Part shown: positions 7,536 to 14,326 of the stretch, in pieces
Numbering within the stretch: position 1 is the first letter of the stretch
How the letters are laid out: every line of letters begins with the position of its first letter
Source: an uncultured Sphingomonadales bacterium
Lineage (GTDB): Bacteria; Pseudomonadota; Alphaproteobacteria; Sphingomonadales; Sphingomonadaceae
NCBI GenBank assembly: GCA_903868655.1
Contig: CAIPWG010000362.1
Coordinates: 1 to 19,389, forward strand
Reading direction: 5' to 3'
Length of the DNA: 19,389 nucleotides
The notes under the pieces: model-generated
Databases searched by the model: none
What the model was told of the DNA's origin: nothing
What the model saw: the letters and a program-made list of their open reading frames with translations, nothing else
Made by a program: the position numbers and the translations under genes

Positions 7536-8951
7536 TCAGCGGATCCAGCCACCGGTAAAACCCGCAAGCTTCAGGCCCCGCTGGATATGGGCCGATTGGC
7601 GCATGACGCGCCACACACTCTCAGTGCGATAATTGGCCAGCATGGTCAGGATCGGGCCTTGATCAATCGCCAGCATGTCCGTTGCTACCCACCCGAGATC
7701 CGCGTCGACACTGCCCGTTTCCACCCGCGCTGACGTGTCCCGAAAACTGGGGTTGAACGCATCTGCAAAGCCATAGCGTCCGTAAAGGCGGGGATCGGGC
7801 CGGGCCCGGAGCGCAAGCGTTGCCGCGACGCAAACATCTGGTGCAAAAGGCAATGATGCGATCGCGGCGGTGGGGGCGATCGTGCCATCATCAAATCCAT
7901 CCGGTTCATTGTCCGGTCCGCGTGCGGCGTATCCGGCGTAGCGATGCTTGCCGTTTTGCGCCGGAAAATCGCCTGGGCCGTCGCAAGCTGTCAGGCCCCA
8001 GATCGTTGACGAATAACCGGACCAACCGTTCGGATTGTCCATGCACCAGCCCCGGTTGGCAAGCACGGCACGGCGCGAATTTTCGAAGTAATCAAAACCC
8101 GCCGAGCGCATGGCCGCATCGAAGATACCGCGAAAATCAATCCAGCATTCGCTGTATTGGTGCCCGAACAGCGGAGCGAAGGCGAGGCGCCGTTGTGCCC
8201 CTTCGCCGCGCCAAAAGCGATTGTAGCTGGCGCACCAACTGTCCTGCCAGCTGGAGGCAGCCACGGGATGGCGCGCACTGCCCAGCGCCAGCACATAGAC
8301 CAGCTTACCTTCGTTATATCCATCCCAGCCGCGTTCGATGAACCCGGTGTCGGGATGCCAGCCCATCGAGATCAACGTTCCGCGCGACTGCATCCACGGC
8401 CATTCGGCGCGATCGACCAGATCGATCGCCAGCGTGCGAATTTCCTGCTCCTCGGGATGATCGGCGTCAAACCAGCCGGCAGCAAACAACGCGCCCATGT
8501 GAAACAATGCGGTATCTACACTCGACAATTCGCAATGTGCTGCACGCAGGCCCGTCTTCATGTCGAGGAAATGATAGAAAAACCCCTTATGCCCGGCCAC
8601 TCCCTCCGTTGCGTCACCCATCGGCAACCGGGCCAGAAACCGCAAAGTGCGCAAAGTCCGTTCGCGCACCGCCGTGCGGCTGATCCAGCCGCGCTCAACG
8701 CCAAGTGGCCAAGCGGTTAGGGCGAAACCGACCGCGGCGATCGAACAAAATGTCCGCGTTGGCCAGCGATCGGGCATCAAGCCGGTGTCGGGATCGGCGC
8801 AATCCCAGAAAAAACGGAACGTGCGTTCTTCAATGTCCGCGAAAACCGTGGGCAAAGTCTGGCTTCGCGCCAAAGCCGGGCCGCTCCCCGCCAAGAACGC
8901 AACTGTCCCTGCGGCGCGCAAGGCTGCGCGCCGGCCTATCATCATCACCAT
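7536..8951 (-). CDS. Glycoamylase-like glycoside hydrolase (PF10091 / COG5368, GH144-like), probable beta-glucanase
   Basis: The 471-residue protein has an N-terminal export signal with a twin arginine (GRRAALRAAG) and probable cleavage after PALA (residue 28). The rest matches the (alpha/alpha)6 PF10091 family. Visible motifs are TFRFFWDCADPDTGLMPDRW, ELSSVDTAL (Glu141, Asp146), MGWHPDTGF, YNEGKLVYVLALGS, FGHQYSECWIDFRGI, GLTACDGPGD and DGTIAPTAAIASLPFAP. Characterised members include GH144 endo-beta-1,2-glucanases and beta-1,2-glucooligosaccharide hydrolases; not every COG5368 protein has a known substrate. It probably acts in the periplasm or outside the cell, giving oligosaccharides to the GH3 enzyme. 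GGAG lies 7 nt before the ATG. The gene starts 12 bp after the lacI stop, so the two form one operon under the GTAACCGGTTAC operator. Confidence 0.88.
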   Translation of the reverse strand: MVMMIGRRAALRAAGTVAFLAGSGPALARSQTLPTVFADIEERTFRFFWDCADPDTGLMPDRWPTRTFCSIAAVGFALTAWPLGVERGWISRTAVRERTLRTLRFLARLPMGDATEGVAGHKGFFYHFLDMKTGLRAAHCELSSVDTALFHMGALFAAGWFDADHPEEQEIRTLAIDLVDRAEWPWMQSRGTLISMGWHPDTGFIERGWDGYNEGKLVYVLALGSARHPVAASSWQDSWCASYNRFWRGEGAQRRLAFAPLFGHQYSECWIDFRGIFDAAMRSAGFDYFENSRRAVLANRGWCMDNPNGWSGYSSTIWGLTACDGPGDFPAQNGKHRYAGYAARGPDNEPDGFDDGTIAPTAAIASLPFAPDVCVAATLALRARPDPRLYGRYGFADAFNPSFRDTSARVETGSVDADLGWVATDMLAIDQGPILTMLANYRTESVWRVMRQSAHIQRGLKLAGFTGGWIR

Positions 8952-8963
8952 GCTCAGTCTCCG

Positions 8964-9962
8964 TCAGCAGGCTGGCCGTGTCGTCCCTCTCAGAACCAGC
9001 CGGGTCTTGTTCAATTCGGTTCGGGGAGGGCTGGCATCGCCGCCCATGCCCGCAATCAGCACTTCGACAGCCCGCATCCCGAGGCCCACGATATCTACGC
9101 TTATCGTGCTCAGATCGAGATATCGGGCCAGCGGCACATCATCGAACCCGGCAACTGCCACGCGGTCGGGTACTGCCACGCCCGCTTCGCGCAAGGTCAG
9201 CAGGGCGCCCAACGCCATCATGTCATTGCCTGCCAATATGGCGTCCACCGGCAGGCCTTCGTCGATCAGGCGCTGGGTCAGCACGGTGCCGCTGGCGTCG
9301 TCGAACGTGCCTTCCAGCACGCGCACGGGCAAATCGGGTGCCAATCGCGCCATGGTATCGCGATAGGCCTGCTGGCGTTCCATTGCGTCAAGGTTTTGCC
9401 GTGCGCCAGCCAGATGCACGATCGTCCGGCGGCCGGTTTCGAGCAAGTGGGTGACCATCGCCGTCACTCCGCCGACGTTATCGATCCGCAGCGCGTGGTG
9501 GCCATGCCCACCGGGACTGTTGACCAGCACCGCTGGCAATCCCTGTGGCAGGGCGCTTTCGCGTTCCATTTCAGGCAATTGCGGCGCCATCAAGATGACC
9601 CCATCGACCAGGCCGCGCATCGCGGCCAGCGCGTGATTGGCCATTTGCGGGTCGGCATGGATGTTTGACAGCAACAGCAGATAGCCATGTTCACTGGCCG
9701 CACGGTCCATCCCGCGAACCAGTTCACCGAAAAATTCGCCGTGCATGTCCGGCAGTATCACGCCGATCGCGTGGCTGCGCGCCGTGCTCAGGCTGCGCGC
9801 GGCCAGATTGGGTGAATAGCCCAGCTCGCGCACCGCACTCAGTACGCATTCGCGGGTGGCCGGATTGACCTTGCCGCTGTTGTTGAGCACGCGCGACACG
9901 GAGGCGACCGAAAATCCGGCCAATCGCGCGACATCTCTGATAGTTGCCGATGATCCCGACAC
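8964..9962 (-). CDS. LacI-family transcriptional repressor of the polysaccharide locus
   Basis: The product has the LacI helix-turn-helix at its N-terminus (TIRDVARLAGFSVASVSRVLNN), a hinge region (NLAARSLSTARS) and a periplasmic-binding-protein-like effector domain (IGVILPDMHGEFF, DGVILMAPQLP, AILAGNDMMALGAL, VAGFDDVPLARY). I chose the GTG at 9962 (332 aa) because GAGAGG lies 6 nt upstream and the protein then begins SGSSATIRDVA, as most family members do. An ATG at 10004 would add 14 residues, but it lacks a ribosome site and its segment uses rare AGG codons. LacI proteins bind palindromes with a central CG, which fits GTAACCGGTTAC repeated at three promoter regions here. The effector is probably an oligosaccharide released by the neighbouring enzymes. 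It also represses its own operon with the glycosidase. Confidence 0.93.
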   Translation of the reverse strand: MSGSSATIRDVARLAGFSVASVSRVLNNSGKVNPATRECVLSAVRELGYSPNLAARSLSTARSHAIGVILPDMHGEFFGELVRGMDRAASEHGYLLLLSNIHADPQMANHALAAMRGLVDGVILMAPQLPEMERESALPQGLPAVLVNSPGGHGHHALRIDNVGGVTAMVTHLLETGRRTIVHLAGARQNLDAMERQQAYRDTMARLAPDLPVRVLEGTFDDASGTVLTQRLIDEGLPVDAILAGNDMMALGALLTLREAGVAVPDRVAVAGFDDVPLARYLDLSTISVDIVGLGMRAVEVLIAGMGGDASPPRTELNKTRLVLRGTTRPAC

Positions 9963-10022
9963 GCTGGCCCTCTCGCAGTTCAACCTTTTTGACGTGATGA
10001 CCATAGCGAGACGCAAGAGCGA

Positions 10023-10051
10023 TTGCCAAGCGCGTCGGCTTTGCATATGTA
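10023..10051 (+). promoter_or_regulatory. Candidate promoter for the GH3 gene
   Basis: TTGCCA (10023-10028) and TATGTA (10046-10051) are 17 bp apart. The -10 candidate runs straight into the operator, as TATGTAACCGGTTAC, exactly as at the halogenase promoter. The same 15-bp block at two promoters supports the reading. Confidence 0.4.
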
Positions 10052-10073
10052 ACCGGTTACTTGATCCAGTCAA
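10046..10073 (-). promoter_or_regulatory. Candidate promoter for the lacI-glycosidase operon
   Basis: On the minus strand TTGACT (10073-10068) and TACATA (10051-10046) are 16 bp apart with the operator in the spacer. Bound repressor would block this promoter and the divergent GH3 one together. Confidence 0.45.
10049..10060. promoter_or_regulatory. LacI-type operator GTAACCGGTTAC, copy 1 (lacI / GH3 divergent region)
   Basis: This is a perfect 12-bp palindrome with a central CG in the divergent region between lacI and the GH3 gene. Identical copies lie at 12496-12507 and 14192-14203, and an 11/12 copy at 14212-14223. It is the probable binding site of the adjacent LacI-family regulator. Confidence 0.82.
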
Positions 10074-10139
10074 CCCAAGGCTTCAGCAAAGAAGCAGGGT
10101 GTCGCCGAGCGGGGCGGCGGAAATTACCGGGAGATTTGC

Positions 10140-12422
10140 ATGCTGCCTGCCCGTATGTCGCGACGAAGCGCAATCCATGCGCTCGGGCTGGCCAGCGCAT
10201 GGGCAATCAGCCCGCTGCGCGCGGGCTTGGCGCAGGCGGCTACACAGAATGTGCCCGGTTTTATCGACCCGCTGATCGCGCGCATGACCCTGGAGGAAAA
10301 GGCTGGTCAATTGACGTTGATGGCGTCTGCGTGGGGCGGCGATCGTGCCGCCGGGCTCAACCCTCCGGGTGGCTCAACCAATTTTACGGCGCAGATCGAA
10401 GACGCGGTCGCGGGGCGGTTGACCGGGGTATTCAACGTCAATGGCGCAACCATGGCGCTGCGCATGCAAAAGGCCGTGATGCAACGATCACGGTTGAAAA
10501 TACCGCTGATTTTCGCGGCCGATGTCATCCATGGCCACCGCACAATTTTTCCGATCCCTGTTGGCGAGGTCGCCAGTTTTGAGCCCGAACTGGCGCAGCG
10601 GACCGCACGCGTTGCCGCGTTTGAGGCATCAGGCGCAGGCATCGACTGGACTTTTGCGCCCATGGTCGACATCGCCCGCGATCAGCGCTGGGGCAGGGCT
10701 ATGGAAGGCGCCGGCGAAGATGTCTTGCTGGGCCGGTTGTTTGCCGCTGCGCGCGTGCGCGGGTTTCAAGGTGACAGTCTGGCAGCTGACGATGCCATCA
10801 TGGCCTGTGCCAAGCATTTTGCGGCATATGGAGCGGCTGAGGCGGGACTGGATTACAGCACTGTCGACATCTCCGAACGGACTTTGCGCGAAGTTTATCT
10901 GCCACCGTTTCAATCTGCCTTTGCGGCAGGTTGCGGCACGACAATGGCCTCGTTCAACGAGATCGCCGGGGTTCCGTCGACGGCGAATCACTGGTTGTTG
11001 AGCGATGTGCTGCGCGATGAATGGCAGTTCCGTGGGCTTGTGGTCTCTGACTATACCGGGGATGAAGAATTGATTGCGCATGGGGTTGCGCGCGACGGGC
11101 GTGATGCGGCGCGGCTCGCTTTCCTTGCCGGTGTCGACATGAGCATGGAGAGTGATCTCTACCGTTTGCATCTGCCCAGCCTGGTGCGCGATGGGTTGGT
11201 GCCCGAAGCTGCGGTCGATCGCTCGGTGCGGCGCGTGCTGGCGATGAAGGCCATGCTCGGCCTGTTCGATAATCCGCTGCGCCGGATCGATCCTGCCCGC
11301 GAAGCCGCGCGATCACGGCGTCCCGAAGCGCTGGCCCTGGCGCGCGAGGCTGCGCGCAAATCAATCGTGATGGCCAAAAACGATGGCGATCTGTTACCGC
11401 TGGCACGCGCCACCCGGATCGCCTTGATTGGCCCGTTTTCCTCCGGTGCTCATGACATTATCGGCGGCTGGTCGGTCTATGGCGATGATGCGCAAGGTGT
11501 CGATCTGGCGACTGGCCTGCGTAGCGCAGGTGGGCAGATCACGGTTGTGCCCGGGTGCGGTATCGATGCGCCCCTGCCTGGTGGGATCGAGGCTGCGGTG
11601 GCGGCTGCGCAAGCCGCCGATGTCGTGCTGCTGGCGGTTGGCGAAAGCCAGGAATGGTCGGGTGAGGCGCAATCGCGTACCGAAATTACGGTGCCGGCGG
11701 CGCAGCAGCGACTGGCCGAGGCGATCGCTGCCACTGGCAAGCCGATCGTTGTCGTGCTTAAAAACGGGCGCGCCTTGGCGTTGTCGGGCGCGGTGCGCGA
11801 TGCTTCCGCGATCCTGATTACCTGGCAATTGGGCTCTGAAAGCGGCCATGCGCTGGCCGAAGTCATTTACGGCGATTATGGCCCATCGGGTCGGCTTCCG
11901 ATCAGTTTCCCCCATGAATCGGGGCAGGAGCCCTATCACTATGATCACAAAAGCACGGGCAGGCCACAAGCGGCCGGTCCATTGCAGCCATACAAGGCGC
12001 ATTACCGTGGCGTCCCCGACACGGCGCTCTTCGCGTTCGGTCATGGCCTGACTTATGGCAAAATCAGCTATTCGGACCTGGCTTTCGACAAGCCCGTGTT
12101 GTCACGCGACGGGTCGATCACGATTTCGGCAAAACTGACCAACCATGGTCGGCGCTCTGCGGCCGAAGTGGCGCAGCTTTACATCCACGATCGCGCGGCA
12201 AGCGTGACCCGACCGGTCCGCGAATTGAAAGCATTTGCCAAAGTGACGCTGGAACCCGGCGAAAAGCGCGATGTGCAATTTACGCTGCACCGCACAGATC
12301 TGACCTTTATCGGCATGGGTCTCACCCCAACGGTTGAACCGGGCCAATTTGACGTGTGGATTGCCCCATCGGCGCAAGACGAGGGTGTGCATGGCACATT
12401 TGAATTTGTCGACGCCGTCTAG
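10140..12422 (+). CDS. Glycoside hydrolase family 3 beta-glucosidase, exported
   Basis: The 760-residue enzyme has the length and layout of BglX-type GH3 beta-glucosidases. A signal peptide with a twin arginine (SRRSAIHALG) is followed by a TIM-barrel domain with KHFAAYGAAEAGLDY. The nucleophile is in VVSDYTG (Asp304). The (alpha/beta)6 domain carries the probable acid/base Glu509 in EWSGEAQSR, and a C-terminal fibronectin-III-like domain (ELKAFAKVTLEPGE) closes the protein. GGGAG lies about 6 nt before the ATG. GH3 enzymes release glucose from the non-reducing ends of beta-oligoglucosides. Next to a GH144-like glucanase it would finish degradation, as GH3 enzymes acting on sophorose-type (beta-1,2) oligosaccharides do in Bacteroides. 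Linkage preference cannot be read from sequence. It is controlled by the divergent-region operator. Confidence 0.95.
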   Translation: MLPARMSRRSAIHALGLASAWAISPLRAGLAQAATQNVPGFIDPLIARMTLEEKAGQLTLMASAWGGDRAAGLNPPGGSTNFTAQIEDAVAGRLTGVFNVNGATMALRMQKAVMQRSRLKIPLIFAADVIHGHRTIFPIPVGEVASFEPELAQRTARVAAFEASGAGIDWTFAPMVDIARDQRWGRAMEGAGEDVLLGRLFAAARVRGFQGDSLAADDAIMACAKHFAAYGAAEAGLDYSTVDISERTLREVYLPPFQSAFAAGCGTTMASFNEIAGVPSTANHWLLSDVLRDEWQFRGLVVSDYTGDEELIAHGVARDGRDAARLAFLAGVDMSMESDLYRLHLPSLVRDGLVPEAAVDRSVRRVLAMKAMLGLFDNPLRRIDPAREAARSRRPEALALAREAARKSIVMAKNDGDLLPLARATRIALIGPFSSGAHDIIGGWSVYGDDAQGVDLATGLRSAGGQITVVPGCGIDAPLPGGIEAAVAAAQAADVVLLAVGESQEWSGEAQSRTEITVPAAQQRLAEAIAATGKPIVVVLKNGRALALSGAVRDASAILITWQLGSESGHALAEVIYGDYGPSGRLPISFPHESGQEPYHYDHKSTGRPQAAGPLQPYKAHYRGVPDTALFAFGHGLTYGKISYSDLAFDKPVLSRDGSITISAKLTNHGRRSAAEVAQLYIHDRAASVTRPVRELKAFAKVTLEPGEKRDVQFTLHRTDLTFIGMGLTPTVEPGQFDVWIAPSAQDEGVHGTFEFVDAV

Positions 12423-12469
12423 AACGTTGGACGAATGCGTGCCCGTTGGTGTGCGTTGAAGGAAGTCGA

Positions 12470-12498
12470 TTGAACCCGGTCAGCATCTTCTTTATGTA
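12470..12498 (+). promoter_or_regulatory. Candidate promoter for the halogenase gene
   Basis: TTGAAC (12470-12475) and TATGTA (12493-12498) are 17 bp apart. The -10 overlaps the first bases of the operator, a classical repression geometry. The 142-bp gap after the GH3 gene therefore holds a separate promoter. Confidence 0.4.
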
Positions 12499-12507
12499 AC
12501 CGGTTAC
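12496..12507. promoter_or_regulatory. LacI-type operator GTAACCGGTTAC, copy 2 (before the halogenase)
   Basis: Identical to copy 1, 58 bp before the halogenase start. The three bases before it (TAT) are also identical to copy 1. It is the probable site of the locus LacI regulator. Confidence 0.82.
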
Positions 12508-12564
12508 GAAAAAAATTGGTCGAACAACACCGTCGGCCTCGAGGATGCAGCAAGGAACGGGTCA

Positions 12565-14151
12565 ATGACCGAGCATGCCAATCCGCCCATAAGCACAATC
12601 ACCATTGTCGGCGGTGGCACGGCCGGCTGGATGACGGCAGCTTTGCTGTCAAAGCTCTTCACGCGCGGTTATGCGATCAGGCTGATTGAATCCGAAGAAA
12701 TCGGCACGATCGGTGTCGGAGAGGCAACCATCCCCGCGATACGTACTTATAATACGCTGGCCGGGGTTGATACTGCTGAAATGATCCGCGCCACCCGAGC
12801 AACGTTCAAGCTGGGGATTGAATTCGTCAACTGGCGCGATCGGGGCAGCAGTTATATCCACGGGTTCGGCAAGATCGGTCAGGACAATCTGTGGCTTCAC
12901 ACCCATCAGTTGTGGCTGAAAATGGCCAAAAAGGGCGAGGCCAAGCATTTTGACCATTATGCGTTGAATTGCGTTGCTGCGCGCAAAGGGCGATTTTCCG
13001 AGCCCGATACGCGCACGCCCGGCTCGCCGCTGGCCGATATCGATTATGCGTTTCATTTCGATGCAGGACTTTATGCGGCGCATTTGCGCAAGATTTCCGA
13101 AGCGCGTGGTGTCGAACGGATCGAAGGGCGCATTGTGTCGGTGTCGCGCCATGCGCAGACCGGCTTTGTCGAAGACGTCATCCTCTCCGACGGGCGACGG
13201 GTAACCGGCGATCTGTTCATCGACTGTTCGGGCATGCGTGGTCTGCTGATCGGAGAGGCGCTGGGCGTTGGATATGAAGATTGGAACCAATGGCTGCTGT
13301 GTGATCGTGCATGGGCAGTTCCCTGCGAAAACGCGCAAACCCTGACACCTTACACGCGGTCCACCGCGCATGGCGCAGGCTGGCAGTGGCGCATCCCGTT
13401 GCAACATCGAATTGGCAATGGGCACGTTTATGCGTCGTCACACATCAGCGATGATGCCGCAGCCCAGGTGCTGCTGGGCAATCTGGATGGCAAACCACTG
13501 AAAGATCCCATGCCGGTGCGGTTCCGCCCCGGCAAACGGCACCGCGCCTGGGACAAAAACGTTGTGGCGATCGGTCTGTCCTCGGGTTTTCTCGAACCGC
13601 TGGAATCGACCAGCATTCACCTTATCCAGACCGCCATATTCCGGCTTGTCGCGCTGTTTCCCGGGCGGGCCTTCAATGCGGCAGACATTGCCGAATACAA
13701 TCGCCAGACCGATTTTGAATATGCCGACATCCGCGATTTCATCATCGCCCATTACAAAGTTACCCAACGCGAAGACACGCCGTTTTGGGCTTATCTGAAA
13801 CATATGGCGGTGCCAGACAGCCTGGCAGAGCGGTTGGACCTGTTTCGTGCGTCGGCGCGCTTTTTCATGCACCACAAAGCCGAGTTGTTTCGAGAAGAAA
13901 GCTGGGTTCAGGTACTGATTGGCCAAGGCTTGCCGATGCAGCATGATCCGATGGTGGATATGTTGCCCGAAGACGAAGTGCGTGCTTTCCTAGCGGACAT
14001 CGAGGATGTCATCGAGGACACGGCCAGTCGTATGACTGGCCATGCCGACTATATTCGGCGCATCGTGGAACCCCGACCGACGCCAGTGCATTCGCAGCGG
14101 CTGAATTTCGGGCTGAATACCGGCAAGATCACGCATTCACTCAAACTTTGA
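12565..14151 (+). CDS. Tryptophan-halogenase-like FAD-dependent protein of a TonB/polysaccharide locus
   Basis: The 528-residue protein belongs to the flavin-dependent tryptophan halogenase family (PF04820). It has the FAD-binding GGGTAGWM (residues 16-23), GVGEATIP (50-57), the catalytic-type lysine in ATFKLGIEF (Lys82), the diagnostic WxWxIP motif (WQWRIP, 273-278) and LEPLEST with Glu347-Ser348. These correspond to Lys79 and Glu346-Ser347 of PrnA. The residues needed for hypohalous-acid chemistry are therefore present. AAGGAA lies 7 nt before the ATG. Such proteins are frequent beside TonB receptors of sphingomonads and Caulobacterales; some relatives (BrvH type) halogenate free indoles in vitro. 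The natural substrate and the reason for its place in a sugar locus are unknown. No signal peptide is seen, so it should be cytoplasmic. A flavin reductase partner is not in the window. Confidence 0.92.
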   Translation: MTEHANPPISTITIVGGGTAGWMTAALLSKLFTRGYAIRLIESEEIGTIGVGEATIPAIRTYNTLAGVDTAEMIRATRATFKLGIEFVNWRDRGSSYIHGFGKIGQDNLWLHTHQLWLKMAKKGEAKHFDHYALNCVAARKGRFSEPDTRTPGSPLADIDYAFHFDAGLYAAHLRKISEARGVERIEGRIVSVSRHAQTGFVEDVILSDGRRVTGDLFIDCSGMRGLLIGEALGVGYEDWNQWLLCDRAWAVPCENAQTLTPYTRSTAHGAGWQWRIPLQHRIGNGHVYASSHISDDAAAQVLLGNLDGKPLKDPMPVRFRPGKRHRAWDKNVVAIGLSSGFLEPLESTSIHLIQTAIFRLVALFPGRAFNAADIAEYNRQTDFEYADIRDFIIAHYKVTQREDTPFWAYLKHMAVPDSLAERLDLFRASARFFMHHKAELFREESWVQVLIGQGLPMQHDPMVDMLPEDEVRAFLADIEDVIEDTASRMTGHADYIRRIVEPRPTPVHSQRLNFGLNTGKITHSLKL

Positions 14152-14191
14152 AGTGAATTGGCGGTGGTTTGGCGGATCAGGTTTTTGGGTT

Positions 14192-14203
14192 GTAACCGGT
14201 TAC
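14192..14203. promoter_or_regulatory. LacI-type operator GTAACCGGTTAC, copy 3 (before the TonB receptor)
   Basis: Perfect copy of the palindrome, 41 bp after the halogenase stop and 123 bp before the receptor start. It is paired with another copy 20 bp downstream, on nearly the same face of the helix. Confidence 0.82.
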
Positions 14204-14211
14204 GCGATGTT

Positions 14212-14223
14212 GTAACCGGTTTC
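14212..14223. promoter_or_regulatory. LacI-type operator, copy 4 (GTAACCGGTTTC, 11 of 12 bases)
   Basis: It differs from the perfect palindrome at one base. With copy 3 it forms a 13-bp direct repeat (GTTGTAACCGGTT) spaced 20 bp, close to two helical turns. This suits side-by-side or cooperative repressor binding and tighter control of the receptor. Confidence 0.75.
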
Positions 14224-14326
14224 ATACCGAGTTTTTGCATCGAGCAGGGCACGTGTGCGTAACGCGCAGTGCGCCAGCGCCGGGCAGAAGCGCAGAGCGA
14301 ATGAAAAACGTGAGAGGGTGAGGGAC

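Noticed and set aside
9963..10073. Longer N-terminus for the LacI regulator (TTG at 10073 or ATG at 10004)
   Set aside because: The 10073 start would translate the -35, operator and -10. The 10004 ATG lacks a ribosome site. The GTG at 9962 has one and gives a typical LacI N-terminus.
13201..13212. GTAACCGGCGAT in the halogenase gene as a LacI operator
   Set aside because: Only the left half matches, it is far inside the gene and it codes for family-typical residues (VTGDLF).
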